From Massilia sp. Bi118 (GTDB lineage Bacteria; Pseudomonadota; Gammaproteobacteria; Burkholderiales; Burkholderiaceae_D): 64,000 nucleotides of DNA. The stretch spans positions 248,001 through 312,000 of the forward strand of contig NZ_CAKKMV010000007.1 in NCBI RefSeq assembly GCF_918697865.1. Reading direction: 5' to 3'. Both the position numbers and the translations under genes were made by a program. The notes under the pieces were generated by a model. It saw nothing but the letters and a program-made list of their open reading frames with translations. It searched no databases and was not told the origin of the DNA. Positions 26,455-38,729 of this stretch are shown here, piece by piece (within the stretch, counting starts at the first letter, position 1; each line of letters opens with the position of its first letter).

Positions 26455-27608
26455 TGCGTGTTACGCGCCGTACCGTCCTCTCGCTGACGTTCTCTCTTCC
26501 CCTGGCTTTCCTGGCCGCTCCCGTCTTCTCCGCTCCCGCCGCTTACTTCCCGCCCGCCGGTTCCTGGGCCCATAAATCGCCGGCATCGCTGGGCATGGAC
26601 CCGGCGAAACTGCTTGAGGCCATCGCCTACGCCAGTGCCCACGAGACCGAGCGCGCAAAAGACTTTTCGGACCAGCAGCAGACCTTCGGCCAGCCGCTCG
26701 GTTCCTTGCCGACCCGGCGCGCCGCCACCAATGGCGTGGTAATTTATAAAGGCTATGTGGTGGCCGAGTTCGGCGACACGAACTTCGTCGACCCGACCTA
26801 TTCGGTGGCGAAGAGCATGCTGTCTACCGTGACCGGCATCGCCGTGCGCGACGGTAAAATCGCCGACCTGAACCAGCCGGTCGGCCAGACCGTGCAGGAC
26901 GGCGGCTATGCCTCGCCGCACAACGCCGCCATCACCTGGAAGCATCACCTGCAGCAGGAATCCGAGTGGGAAGGCAGCATGTGGGGCAAGAACGCGGACT
27001 TCGTCGGCCACGAAGCTTTCGGCGCCGGCGAGCGCAAGCCACGTACCCTCGAGGCGCCGGGCCAGCACTACGAATACAACGACGCCCGCATCAACCGCTT
27101 TGCGCTGTCGCTGCTGCGCGTGTTCGGCAAGCCGGTGCCGGACGTGTTCCAGCAGGAAGTCATGGATCCGATCGGCGCCTCGAACACCTGGAAATGGGTG
27201 CCCTACACGAACAGCTATGTCGAACTCAAGGGCAAGCTGGTGCCCTCGGTGAGCGGCGGCACGCGCTGGGGCGGCGGCATGTGGATCAATTCCTGGGACA
27301 TGGCGCGCTTCGGCTACCTGTGGCTGCGCGGCGGCGCCTGGAATGGCAAGCAGATCCTGCCGCAGGACTATGTGAAAGCCGCGTTGATGCCGAGCGAGCA
27401 CGGTCCCGACTATGGTTACCTGTGGTGGCTCAACACCAAAGGCAAGAACTTGCCGGGCCTGCCGGCCAGCGCGTTTGCGGCGCTGGGCGCGGGCAGCAAT
27501 GACATCGTGGTGTCACCGGAACACGACCTGGTTGTCGTGTGGCGCTGGCATGCGGGGAACACGGCCGAGTTCGCGAAGCGGGTGATTGCCGCCATCAAGC
27601 AAAAGTAA
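26451..27608 (+). CDS. Periplasmic serine hydrolase, class C beta-lactamase fold
   Basis: A 385-residue protein with a signal peptide (RRTVLSLTFSLPLAFLAAPVFSAP). The active-site SxxK is SVAKSM (residues ~120-125), and YND after HYEY is the YxN element. The remaining motif near GSNDIVVSPEHDL replaces the usual KTG, as in esterase and DD-peptidase relatives. True resistance to beta-lactams is not implied. ATG 26451 overlaps the CYTH stop (ATGA). Confidence 0.82.
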   Translation: MMRVTRRTVLSLTFSLPLAFLAAPVFSAPAAYFPPAGSWAHKSPASLGMDPAKLLEAIAYASAHETERAKDFSDQQQTFGQPLGSLPTRRAATNGVVIYKGYVVAEFGDTNFVDPTYSVAKSMLSTVTGIAVRDGKIADLNQPVGQTVQDGGYASPHNAAITWKHHLQQESEWEGSMWGKNADFVGHEAFGAGERKPRTLEAPGQHYEYNDARINRFALSLLRVFGKPVPDVFQQEVMDPIGASNTWKWVPYTNSYVELKGKLVPSVSGGTRWGGGMWINSWDMARFGYLWLRGGAWNGKQILPQDYVKAALMPSEHGPDYGYLWWLNTKGKNLPGLPASAFAALGAGSNDIVVSPEHDLVVVWRWHAGNTAEFAKRVIAAIKQK

Positions 27609-27647
27609 GGTAGATTGGCGGGCGTGATCCTCGATGAGGTGCCCGCC

Positions 27648-29252
27648 ATGGAAGACCAATTCCCTACCTTCGGACCCGATGCCCTCGGCGCCGATCCCGA
27701 ATCGCGCGCGGTCGTCGACCTCGCCACGCGCGGCCACCAGATCTTTCCCACCTTGAGCAGCGACGAGCTGCAGCGTGTGCGCCGCTTCGGCCAGCTGCGG
27801 CGCTGGGCAGATGGCGCCTGCGTGTTCCACGCCTGCGGCGCCTCGCCCGGCATGCTGGTGGTGCTGCAGGGCCATCTCGTGTGCAGCCGCGGCAATGCGC
27901 TCGGCGAGCGGGTCGAGGTGGTCGACTACGGGCCGGGCCAGTTCAGCGGCGAAGTCGCCCAGCTGTCGGGCCGCCCGCCCATGGTCGACGGCATCGCCGT
28001 GGGCGAACTGGAGGCGCTGCAGCTGGACGCGCCGGCGATCCGCGCGCTGATGATGGCCGAGGCCGAGCTGGGCGAGCGCGTGATGCGGGCCTACATCCTG
28101 CGCCGCGTGCTGCTGATCGGCGACCATCCCGGCGGCCCGATCCTGATCGGTCCGCCCGCGCACGCCGGCCTGTTCGAGCTCGAAAACTTCCTGTCCCGCA
28201 ACGCCTATCCCTACACGCGGCGCGATCCGGCGCGCGACCCGGAAGCGGCGCAACTGGTGCGCGAGCACTGGCAGAGCGAGTCGGACTGGCCGCTGGTGGC
28301 GCTGCCCGACGGCTTCGTGATGCGCAATCCGACCCTGGTCGAACTGGGGCGCTGCCTGGGCACCTTGCCGCGCATCGACCGCGACAAGGTCTACGACGTG
28401 CTGGTGGTGGGCGCCGGCCCCTCCGGCCTGGCGACCGCCGTGTACGCGGCCTCCGAGGGCTTATCGGTGATGGTGCTGGACCAGCGCGCCTACGGCGGCC
28501 AGGCCGGCGCCAGCGCGCGCATCGAGAACTTCCTCGGCTTCCCGACCGGGATCTCGGGCCGCGCGCTGGCCGGGCGCTCCTATGTGCAGGCGCTCAAGTT
28601 CGGCGCCGAGGTCGCGATCCCGGCCCAGGCCACGCGCCTGCTGTGCCATGAGCGCCCGCTGAAGGTGGAACTCGACGACGGCACCTGCCTGCGCGCGAAC
28701 ACGGTGGTGCTGGCGGCCGGCGCGCGCTACCACCGCCCGGAACTGCCCGACCTCGAACGCTACGAAGGGCGCGGCGTGTACTACTGGGCCTCGCCGGTGG
28801 AGGCGGGCCTGTGCCGCGGGCAGGAAGTGGTGCTGGTCGGCGGCGGCAACTCGGCCGGGCAGGCGGCCGTGTTCCTGTCCGCGCATGCGAAGACCGTGCA
28901 CCTGATGGTGCGCCGAAGCGGGCTGGAAGAGACCATGTCGAGCTATCTGATCGAGCGCATCGCCGCAGCGCCGAACATCCAGCTGCACACGCGGCTCGAC
29001 CTGGCGGCGCTGGACGGCGACGAGGGCGGCTTGAGCACGGTCCACTGCCGCGGCATCGCCGACGGCCGCGAGGTGGCCTTCGAGACCCGGCACATGTTCC
29101 TGTTCGTCGGCGCCGATCCGAACAGCGACTGGCTGCGCGAGTGCCAGGTGGGACTGGACGACGATAGTGAGGCCGCGGGGACCCAAGTTCTGCGTGCGCT
29201 ATCGAAACGCGTGCAACTTGGGTCCCCGCCTGCGCGGGGACGACGTACTTAA
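27648..29252 (+). pseudogene. cNMP-binding/thioredoxin-reductase-like flavoprotein, C-terminus replaced by a repeat
   Basis: Residues ~25-150 are a cyclic-nucleotide-binding (Crp-like) domain, ~160-240 a linker, then a two-Rossmann flavoprotein (VLVVGAGPSGLATAVYAASEG for FAD; VVLVGGGNSAGQAAVFLSAH for NADPH). The CxxC of true thioredoxin reductases is absent (YYWASPVEAG), as in this fused family. Homology stops at ...DWLRECQVGLDD; the last ~27 codons are encoded by a REP palindrome. The expected end of ~60 residues, including the second FAD motif (PGVFAxGD), is missing. Without it the enzyme is unlikely to hold FAD well, so it is called a probable pseudogene. Confidence 0.72.
29175..29245. repeat. 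REP/REPIN-type palindromic element, family A
   Basis: GCGGGGACCCAAGTT (29175-29189) and its exact complement (29215-29229) enclose a 25-base spacer; a REP hairpin GTCCCCGC-N4-GCGGGGAC follows (29222-29241). The same design and a very similar spacer recur at 39751-39837. It forms the 3' end of the broken reductase gene. Confidence 0.8.
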
Positions 29253-29276
29253 GGCGCGGGGACTCCGTTACCAGCT

Positions 29277-30527
29277 TTAGTGGAAGTGCTCGTTCCCCGC
29301 CGGCGTATCTTCCGGCATCTCGGCATGTACCAGTTCGCCGGTCGGGTCGGCGAACAGCGGCGCGCCGCAGTCGTCGCAGTACTCGGCCACATAACGCTCG
29401 GCGATGCGCTTGACGTGGGCGATGCCCATCTCGTTCAGGTGCTTGACGATCTCGTCGATCGGCGCCAGCGGGCGGTCGCTGTGGGCCGGGCCTTCCATCG
29501 GCGTGCCTTCCTCGTCTTCCTGGCCGTACAGCGGCCAGACGATGCCGTACACGACGTCCGGCGACTGGCGCAGGGTGAAGCCGACGCGGTATTCGTCGAC
29601 CTGGCTGTCGTTGACTTCGTCCCCGAAGCCGGCGATCACGGCGCGCAGGTCGCCCGGTTCGACGCCCAGCGTGTAGGTCAGGTAATGCACGGCGGCGCGC
29701 ACCGAGACCGGACGAATCAGCTTGTCCGCCTCGCGGCAGGCCACGTAATAGGCTTCCGGCAGCAGCAGCTCGGTGCCGCAGCCGGGCAGCAGGCGTGCGA
29801 CGTTCGGGCCGGCCTGGGCGCGCCATTGCTCGAGCGCGGCGTCACGCACGGCTTCGAAGTTGACGTGGTGCTGCGGCTCCTGCCAGCGGAACAGCGGGGC
29901 GCCCACCGGGGCGATCACGGCCACCAGCAGGTAGCGGGTATCGGCCAGGAATTGCGAAGCGTCCGGGCCGGGCGCGGCCGGCTTCAGGCTCGCGCCTTTC
30001 TTGTGCGCGGCCTGGGCCAGTTTGTGGGTCAGGCCATAGGTTTCGGCATGGGTGCGCGGCAGCTGGTCGAGCGAGTACAGGGTCGGCGCCATCGCCATGC
30101 GGGCGCCCTCGGCCAGCAGGTGGGCCGAGAAGTGGGCCGACAGGGTGGTGACGATGTCGTTGGGGATGGTGCCGGAGGCGATCGAGAAGCGGGTCCAGGC
30201 CAGCACGGGCGCGGCCACCAGCAGGGCCTGCCAGGTGACTTCGGCGCCGTCCGCCTGTTCCGTCATGGTCGAGGATTCGCTGACGGCTTCTACGCCGTCC
30301 ATCAGCACGTCGTAGACGGCCAGGTCGCCCTTGAACAGGACGTTCAGGGCGGCGTCGATGCTGTCCTGGTGGTTGGTCTTGAGCAGCTTCTGCAGCTGCG
30401 AGTCGAGATTGCGCTCCCAGGTCCGTTCTTCAACGCGGCTGGCGGCCTGCACGATGGCTTGGCTGATGCTGACTAGACGCTGGCTTTCTGCCGATAGTTT
30501 GGGTGAGTCTTTGGAGGAGCGACGCAT
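29277..30527 (-). CDS. DUF2863-family protein
   Basis: A 416-residue soluble protein of a family known from Burkholderiales and of unknown function. It is rich in helices, with a Cys pair near the end (EYCDDCGAPLF) resembling half of a zinc ribbon, and an acidic/His tail. ATG 30527 (MRRSSKDSPKL) is preferred over an upstream in-frame start that would enter the Fur-controlled promoter region of the opposite gene. No strong ribosome site is visible. Confidence 0.78.
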   Translation of the reverse strand: MRRSSKDSPKLSAESQRLVSISQAIVQAASRVEERTWERNLDSQLQKLLKTNHQDSIDAALNVLFKGDLAVYDVLMDGVEAVSESSTMTEQADGAEVTWQALLVAAPVLAWTRFSIASGTIPNDIVTTLSAHFSAHLLAEGARMAMAPTLYSLDQLPRTHAETYGLTHKLAQAAHKKGASLKPAAPGPDASQFLADTRYLLVAVIAPVGAPLFRWQEPQHHVNFEAVRDAALEQWRAQAGPNVARLLPGCGTELLLPEAYYVACREADKLIRPVSVRAAVHYLTYTLGVEPGDLRAVIAGFGDEVNDSQVDEYRVGFTLRQSPDVVYGIVWPLYGQEDEEGTPMEGPAHSDRPLAPIDEIVKHLNEMGIAHVKRIAERYVAEYCDDCGAPLFADPTGELVHAEMPEDTPAGNEHFH

Positions 30528-30663
30528 AGTAGGTGTTTGAATGTGGAACGATGACTCAGAGGGCCATGATAAACCCTTATCCACGGTATTGTAGTTTATT
30601 CGGCCACATGCCTGTAACACACAGGCAAGTCCGGAGCTTGCCAAAAAACTCAACAGGAATCAT

Positions 30664-30682
30664 AATGCGAATCGTTCTCATT
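30664..30682 (+). promoter_or_regulatory. Fur box
   Basis: AATGCGAATCGTTCTCATT is a 19-bp near-perfect inverted repeat of the Fur-box form (AATGnGAAT-n-nTTCTCATT). It lies 23 bp before the siderophore-receptor ATG, so iron-replete Fur should repress the operon. Confidence 0.85.
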
Positions 30683-30705
30683 ATCCTTCACTGTTGTCCG
30701 CCGCC

Positions 30706-33000
30706 ATGACCAAGAACAATAAGCAAGCATCCTTCATCAAGAGCCGCAAGCACGCCCGTGTTCTTCCTGCACCCGCGTTCGCCATGCTGGCCACGCTTGG
30801 CATGTCCGCCCACGCGGCGCCCGACAATGTGATCGACCAGAGCATCCCGACCGTGCAGGTGACTGGCGCCAATGCGAAGGCTGGGCCGGTCTCCGCCAAC
30901 GACAAGTTCACCGCGCCGCTGCTGGACACGCCGAAATCGGTGACCGTGGTCACCGCCGACACGATCGCCCAGACCGGCGCCGTCTCGCTGACGGACGCGC
31001 TGCGCACCGTGCCGGGCATCACCATTGGCGCGGGCGAGGGCGGCAACCCGGTCGGCGACAACCTCTTCATCCGCGGCTACAACGCCCAGACCGATACCTA
31101 TATCGACGGCATCCGCGACGCCGGCTCGCAGTCGCGCGAGATCTTCAACCTCGAGCAGGTCGAAGTGGTGAAGGGCCCGAACTCGGCCTACGGCGGCCGT
31201 TCCTCGGCCGGCGGCGGCGTCAACCTGGTCAGCAAGACGGCGCAGGGCTACGATTTCAACAACGCCTCGGTGGGCATCGGCAGCGACAAGTACCGCCGTA
31301 TTACCGGCGACGTCAACCGCGCGCTGGGCAGCAACAGCGCCTTCCGCCTGAACGCGATGGCGCACGAGAACGACGTCCCCGGCCGCAAGGTGGTCGGCGG
31401 CAATCGCTGGGGCGTAGCGCCGACCGTGACTTTCGGCCTGAAGGGCCCGGACCGCGCCATCGTCAGCCTCTACCACCTGACCTCGCACGAAATCCCGGAT
31501 ACCGGCATCCCCTTCAACAACCCGGTCACGACCGGCGCCGACGTGTCGAAAAACGGCAACGGCACGCCGTTCGCGGTCGACCGCGAGACCTTCTACGGCC
31601 TGGCCAACCGCGATTTCCGCGATACCAGGAGCGATGTCGGCACGATCGACCTGCGCCACGAGTTCAGTCCCACCCTGGCGCTGCGCAACGTGACCCGCTA
31701 CGGCAAGTCGAACAACGACTACGTCTGGACCCAGCCCGACGATTCGAAGGGCAACACGGTCCGCTACGGCACCGTCTGGCGCCGCGCCAATACCCGCGCC
31801 ACCGAGACGCGCACCTTCGCCAACGTGACGAGCCTGAGCGGCGAACTGACGACCGCGGGCCTGAAGCACAGCTTCAATACCGGCGTCGAATTCGACCGCG
31901 AGACCACCGACCGCAGCACCTGGCTGTTCACCCCGGGCACCAACAACCCGCTGACCAACACCTTTACTTGCCCGACCTCCGGTGCGACCACGCTGTACAA
32001 CTGCACCACCCTGGTCAACCCGAATCCTTACGACCCCTGGGTCTACACCCGTACGAAGTCGGGCGCGCTGACCCATGTGTCGACGAAAACCAAGGCGGTC
32101 TACGCCTTCGACACCATCGAGATCAACCCGCAGTGGCTGCTGAACCTGGGTGTGCGCTGGGACGACTTCCAGAGCACCCTGGACACGCTGCCGACCGCCA
32201 CCACGGTCGCCGCCCACGCCGTGGTCGACACCGATTTCGTCAGCACCCAGGCCGGCCTGGTCTACAAGCCTTCGAAGAACGGCAGCATCTACCTGTCCTT
32301 CGCCAGTTCGGCGACCCCGCCGGGCAACGACGGCGGCGACGGCCTGGATGCGCTGACCGCGGTGATCCAGAACCTGCAGCCCCAGCGCAGCCGCAACCTC
32401 GAGCTGGGCACCAAGTGGGACCTGCTGCCGGGCGGCCGCCTGTCGGTGACCGGCGCGCTGTTCAAGAGCACCATGAACAATGCCCGCGTGACGGCGCCGG
32501 ACGGCACTACCCAGAACGTCGGCCGCAAGGAAATCCAGGGCGTCGAACTGGGCTTCTCGGGCAAGCTGAGCAGCGCCTGGACCGTGTTCGGCGGCTACAC
32601 TTACCTGGACGCGGAGATCGCGGACAACGGCTTTACCAACACCGGCACGACCGCAGCGCCGATCTGGACCGCGTCGCCCTTCAACGGCAACCGCTTCCCG
32701 ACCACGCCGAAGAACAGCGCCTCGCTGTGGACCAGCTATGCCTTCACGAAGGACTTCACCGCCGGCTTCGGCCTGAGCGCGATGTCGAAGGTCTACGCCA
32801 ACGTCAACAACAACAAGTGGGTGCCGGGCTATGCACGCTTCGACGCGATGGCCAGCTATGCGCTGAACAAGGACATCAGCCTGCAATTGAACCTGCAGAA
32901 CCTGGCGGACAAGCTGTACTTCGACAAGGTGTCGTCGCCGCACTATGCGGGCGTGGCGCCGGGCCGTTCGGCCACCCTGACTGCCAACTTCAAGTTCTGA
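30706..33000 (+). CDS. TonB-dependent catecholate siderophore receptor (Fiu-like)
   Basis: A 764-residue outer-membrane receptor. The signal peptide is residues ~1-37; the plug has [34 protein letters not shown] and [20 protein letters not shown]; the barrel ends in KF with a terminal aromatic. These features match the Fiu/CirA-like group. A Fur box lies just upstream and a PiuC-type dioxygenase follows, the usual pair. A TTG at 30694 is in frame, but ATG 30706 is preferred. Confidence 0.9.
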   Translation: MTKNNKQASFIKSRKHARVLPAPAFAMLATLGMSAHAAPDNVIDQSIPTVQVTGANAKAGPVSANDKFTAPLLDTPKSVTVVTADTIAQTGAVSLTDALRTVPGITIGAGEGGNPVGDNLFIRGYNAQTDTYIDGIRDAGSQSREIFNLEQVEVVKGPNSAYGGRSSAGGGVNLVSKTAQGYDFNNASVGIGSDKYRRITGDVNRALGSNSAFRLNAMAHENDVPGRKVVGGNRWGVAPTVTFGLKGPDRAIVSLYHLTSHEIPDTGIPFNNPVTTGADVSKNGNGTPFAVDRETFYGLANRDFRDTRSDVGTIDLRHEFSPTLALRNVTRYGKSNNDYVWTQPDDSKGNTVRYGTVWRRANTRATETRTFANVTSLSGELTTAGLKHSFNTGVEFDRETTDRSTWLFTPGTNNPLTNTFTCPTSGATTLYNCTTLVNPNPYDPWVYTRTKSGALTHVSTKTKAVYAFDTIEINPQWLLNLGVRWDDFQSTLDTLPTATTVAAHAVVDTDFVSTQAGLVYKPSKNGSIYLSFASSATPPGNDGGDGLDALTAVIQNLQPQRSRNLELGTKWDLLPGGRLSVTGALFKSTMNNARVTAPDGTTQNVGRKEIQGVELGFSGKLSSAWTVFGGYTYLDAEIADNGFTNTGTTAAPIWTASPFNGNRFPTTPKNSASLWTSYAFTKDFTAGFGLSAMSKVYANVNNNKWVPGYARFDAMASYALNKDISLQLNLQNLADKLYFDKVSSPHYAGVAPGRSATLTANFKF

Positions 33001-33007
33001 TCACATC

Positions 33008-33685
33008 ATGATGCTGCACATCCCTGGCGTGCTGTCCCCGGAACAGGTGAAGGCGATGCGCGAGCGTCTCGCGTCCACCGACTGGATCGACGGCCGCGCC
33101 AGTGTCGGCAGCCAGGGCGCGCAGGTAAAGCGCAACCGCCAGCTGGCGGAAGGGTCGCCGCTGGCGCTGGAGCTGGGGCAGATCGTGTCCGCGGCGCTGA
33201 TGGCGCATCCCTTGTTTTTTGCGAGCGTGCTGCCGCTGCGGATCCTGCCGCCATTCTTTAACAGCTACGCCGGCGGCGAGCATTACGGGCCGCACGTGGA
33301 TGGCGCCATCCGCGCGCAGCGCGGCGGGCCGGCCTTGCGCACCGACGTGTCCTGCACCGTGTTTTTATCGGAGCCCGAGGAATATGAAGGCGGCGAGTTG
33401 AGCGTGATCGATTCCTACGGCACGCACGAGGTGAAGCTGCCGGCGGGGGATGCGATCGTGTATCCATCGACCAGCATCCACGAGGTGCAGCCGGTGACAT
33501 CCGGCGAGCGCGTGGCGTCCTTCCTGTGGGTGCAGAGCATGGTGCGGGATGACTGGAAGCGCGCGATGCTCTACGAACTCGATACGAACATCCAGTCGCT
33601 GCGGGCCAGGCACGGTGACGGCCCGGAGCTGGTGGGGCTGACCGGGCATTATCACAACCTGTTGCGGCAGTGGGCGGAGACCTGA
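33008..33685 (+). CDS. PKHD-type Fe(II)/2-oxoglutarate dioxygenase (PiuC/YbiX)
   Basis: A 225-residue cytoplasmic oxygenase. The iron ligands are His and Asp in YGPHVDGA and His in STSIHEVQP, with the 2-oxoglutarate Arg in SGERVASF. The family is encoded beside Fiu-type receptors, as here (7-bp gap), so it shares Fur control. Its substrate, probably a siderophore or its breakdown product, has not been fixed. Confidence 0.9.
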   Translation: MMLHIPGVLSPEQVKAMRERLASTDWIDGRASVGSQGAQVKRNRQLAEGSPLALELGQIVSAALMAHPLFFASVLPLRILPPFFNSYAGGEHYGPHVDGAIRAQRGGPALRTDVSCTVFLSEPEEYEGGELSVIDSYGTHEVKLPAGDAIVYPSTSIHEVQPVTSGERVASFLWVQSMVRDDWKRAMLYELDTNIQSLRARHGDGPELVGLTGHYHNLLRQWAET

Positions 33686-33687
33686 CT

Positions 33688-34281
33688 CTAAGGCGTTCCG
33701 TACATCAGATTTATTAGACGGCGGAGAGACATATCTCCGTGTGCGGTCGCTTTGAGAACAGTGTCTAACAAATCGATGGTTTTGCCGCGGCAGTCCTTGA
33801 TTGTAATCCCGGGTTCTTTGTCGGCGCTTAAGTCAACAGGCGGGAACGTAACATGAGGATCTTCAGGGTCGTACCACTGTTTGAGAAAGGTCGATGTCTC
33901 CATGCAGTAATCGAATCTTGCGAATCGATGCTCTGCCAGCAGCAGGATGCGGCCCCGCCTGTCGAAGATGATGACCGCAGTGCCAGGCCAGCCGCTGTTT
34001 GACAATCCGACGAAGGCTTCACCGTTCGGCGCGGCGTGAAAAGTGTCGAAGGCCGCGTCGTTCAGCTGGAGCAGAAGCCGTCCCTTGTCGTACACCTGTA
34101 CCGTGAAATCGGGCGACATGGGGTCTTTCGTCGAGTCGAAAGACTGCTCGATGCGAATGTCGCCGAACGCGAAGGTCTTCTGTTGTTTCGTTCGTTTCGT
34201 TGAAGGCATGTCTGCATTCGCCGTCGTCGACACGACGAGACCGAGCAGTATCACGGCACAACGCATCGTCAGTGCTTTCAT
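33688..34281 (-). CDS. Secreted hypothetical protein, 197 aa
   Basis: A protein of unknown function with a signal peptide (MKALTMRCAVILLGLVVSTT ending ANAD). The mature part has beta strands (AFVGLSNSGWPGTAVIIFDR) and a two-Cys pattern (FDYCMETS; IKDCRGKT) that could form a disulfide. AAAGGGGTTTTG precedes ATG 34281. Its base composition is visibly less GC-rich than its neighbours, which hints at recent acquisition. It is convergent with piuC, with 2 bp between stops. Confidence 0.68.
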   Translation of the reverse strand: MKALTMRCAVILLGLVVSTTANADMPSTKRTKQQKTFAFGDIRIEQSFDSTKDPMSPDFTVQVYDKGRLLLQLNDAAFDTFHAAPNGEAFVGLSNSGWPGTAVIIFDRRGRILLLAEHRFARFDYCMETSTFLKQWYDPEDPHVTFPPVDLSADKEPGITIKDCRGKTIDLLDTVLKATAHGDMSLRRLINLMYGTP

Positions 34282-34304
34282 CAAAACCCCTTTGCTTGAC
34301 CGCC

Positions 34305-35258
34305 TCACAATCCGTAGCCGCTGGCCTTCAGGATCGCGCCCGGATCCCGTCGCTCGATCAGCTCGCGTATGGCGGCGTGTTTGTCACGCGCATGCGCCAC
34401 GTAGGCTTCGGCGATGCGCATCCCGACCCAGTAGCCGGCTTCGGAAGGCCATCCTTCGGGCGGCGAGCCGTAGTTCGCGATCCAGCGGCGGAAGCGGGGA
34501 CTGGCCATCGGCTTGCGCAGGCTGGCGCTGTCCTCCAGCATGGCCTGGCGATCGCGCTGGAATTCCTGCCACAGCCAGGCCTCCCTTTGACGGGCCCACG
34601 CGTCGCGCTCCAGGTCCGGTATTTCGCCGGTCACCAGGCTCGCCAGGTAATCGGCGACGCCCTCGCGCAAGGTCTCGCTCAGCAGGGGATCGGCCAGCTC
34701 CTGCGGGCTTCTGTCGGCCTGCCAGGTGTGCACCGTTTCATGTGCAAAGAAGCTGCGCATCGTGGTGCGGAACTGTTGGCGCGTGGTGCCCGGCAGACAA
34801 GTGATTTCCAGGCCAATCACTTGTGCCTCTGCGTTCGCGGTGCCGCCCGAGCTGCTGGCGCCGAAGACGACGTGGATGGCGGGCAGCGGGCGTTCCGGCA
34901 CCAGGCCGGCATAAGCCAGGTAGATCGCCTGCAGGTCGCTGCGCAGGGCAGGCAGTTGCGGCAGGCATTCGCGGATGGCATAGCGGTAGTTCTCGGGCTT
35001 GGCCGCCACCACCCGCGCCAGGCGTTGCGCGTCGCCGATCCGGTTCGGCGTGAAGATCTTCACACCGGGTCCGGCGCCGTCCAGATAGCCGCGCTGCAGC
35101 ACCTCGGCCGTCGGCACGGCGCCGTTCTGCATGAGACGCGCGAAGCGAAGCGCGTCGCGGGCGTCGATGTCGGCGCTCAAAGGATCGACACCGGGGGCTG
35201 CGGCGGCAAGGCCGGACAAGAGTGTTGCGCCAACGAGGGCGATATGGCGGAATTTCAT
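34305..35258 (-). CDS. Secreted putative zinc metallopeptidase (HExxH)
   Basis: A 317-residue protein with a signal peptide (residues 1-22, ALVGATLLSGLAAAAP). FFAHETVHTWQ supplies an HExxH zinc motif near residue 155, and SETLREGVADYLASL further on gives a plausible third-ligand Glu, as in DUF2268/gluzincin-like enzymes. A Trp-rich C-terminus (WPSEAGYWVG) follows. ATG 35258 is preferred to one 24 bases upstream because it starts the signal peptide. Substrate unknown. Confidence 0.75.
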   Translation of the reverse strand: MKFRHIALVGATLLSGLAAAAPGVDPLSADIDARDALRFARLMQNGAVPTAEVLQRGYLDGAGPGVKIFTPNRIGDAQRLARVVAAKPENYRYAIRECLPQLPALRSDLQAIYLAYAGLVPERPLPAIHVVFGASSSGGTANAEAQVIGLEITCLPGTTRQQFRTTMRSFFAHETVHTWQADRSPQELADPLLSETLREGVADYLASLVTGEIPDLERDAWARQREAWLWQEFQRDRQAMLEDSASLRKPMASPRFRRWIANYGSPPEGWPSEAGYWVGMRIAEAYVAHARDKHAAIRELIERRDPGAILKASGYGL

Positions 35259-35360
35259 GGTCGGTATGTCTGCATCTGTCATTGAACGTGCAGGATACCG
35301 AGATTGTGGCCGCAGAATTCCTCACAATCTCACCAGGCGCGCTTTTGCCGGAGAATGAAA

Positions 35361-35392
35361 AAAGGCCGGAACCTTTGCGGGTTCCGGCCTTT
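35361..35392 (-). terminator. Terminator of acnA (possibly bidirectional)
   Basis: A 12-bp stem, AAAGGCCGGAAC with GTTCCGGCCTTT, around an 8-base loop. On the minus strand it is followed by TTTTTT, ending the acnA transcript about 80 bp after its stop. Confidence 0.88.
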
Positions 35393-35418
35393 CTTGTTGA
35401 GGCTTGCCACTGATCACC

Positions 35419-35473
35419 GGGGTCAGACCCCACCCGGATGAACCGGGGTCTGACCCCTCCTGACTTCTGACCC

Positions 35474-35475
<2 letters not shown>
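35419..35475. repeat. GGGGTC(A/T)GACCCC palindromic repeats
   Basis: GGGGTCAGACCCC (35419-35431) and GGGGTCTGACCCC (35445-35457) stand 13 bases apart, and a third partial copy (TTCTGACCCCT) runs to the acnA stop. Each unit is a 13-bp palindrome. They lie between the acnA stop and its terminator, so they are in the mRNA. Confidence 0.75.
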
Positions 35476-38182
<2,707 letters not shown>

Positions 38183-38201
38183 GAATTCTCCTTGGTAAAA
38201 A

Positions 38202-38729
38202 TCAGCTTTTCTTTTCCGCAGGCGTCGTCGCCACCAGCGACTTCGCCTGTTCGGCGTTCTTGCATTCGTTGGCCAGCTGGCGGTTCAGCTTCGAGTCGAG
38301 CAGGATGCCCTTCGACGGGATGCCGATCCAGATCAGGCCGAACTTGGTGTTCTCGAAACGCAGCGCGCCGGTGGTGGTTCCCACGCGCTCGAGGCGGTGC
38401 AGGCGGTTCTTCCAGCGCAGTGCGATGTGGCCGCTATCCTTTTCGTTGGTATAGATGGTGACCCTGTTGTTCAACTCGCACGCGTATTCCGCGACGACGG
38501 TGTCGGTGATGTCCGGTTCCGGTTCGTCGTCCGCGACTTCCTGCTTCGGTTCTTCCTTCTTGTTCTTCCTGGATTTCGAGGCCTTGGCCTTGGCTTGCTC
38601 CTTCAGGACCTTGACGGCCTTCGGGTGCTTTTCATGATCGGTGGTCGTGGCGGATGCCGGCGCGCAAATGCCGGCGGCCGCGAGCGCAAGGGCGCAGGCG
38701 GCGGCGAGATGTTTCAGGGTGATGGCCAT
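38202..38729 (-). CDS. Secreted protein with MliC-like domain
   Basis: A 175-residue periplasmic protein. A signal peptide (residues ~1-27) is followed by a Lys/Glu-rich linker ([20 protein letters not shown]) and a C-terminal domain beginning [18 protein letters not shown], which has the outline of the MliC lysozyme-inhibitor fold with Cys residues near both ends (YACE; NECKN). The inhibitor function is inferred from fold only. Its ATG overlaps the stop of the CitE-like gene by one base, and acnA follows 19 bp later. Confidence 0.65.
   Translation of the reverse strand: MAITLKHLAAACALALAAAGICAPASATTTDHEKHPKAVKVLKEQAKAKASKSRKNKKEEPKQEVADDEPEPDITDTVVAEYACELNNRVTIYTNEKDSGHIALRWKNRLHRLERVGTTTGALRFENTKFGLIWIGIPSKGILLDSKLNRQLANECKNAEQAKSLVATTPAEKKS

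Noticed and set aside
26451..27608. Antibiotic-resistance beta-lactamase
   Set aside because: The SxxK fold is shared with esterases and peptidases; the KTG box is not typical, so resistance is not supported.
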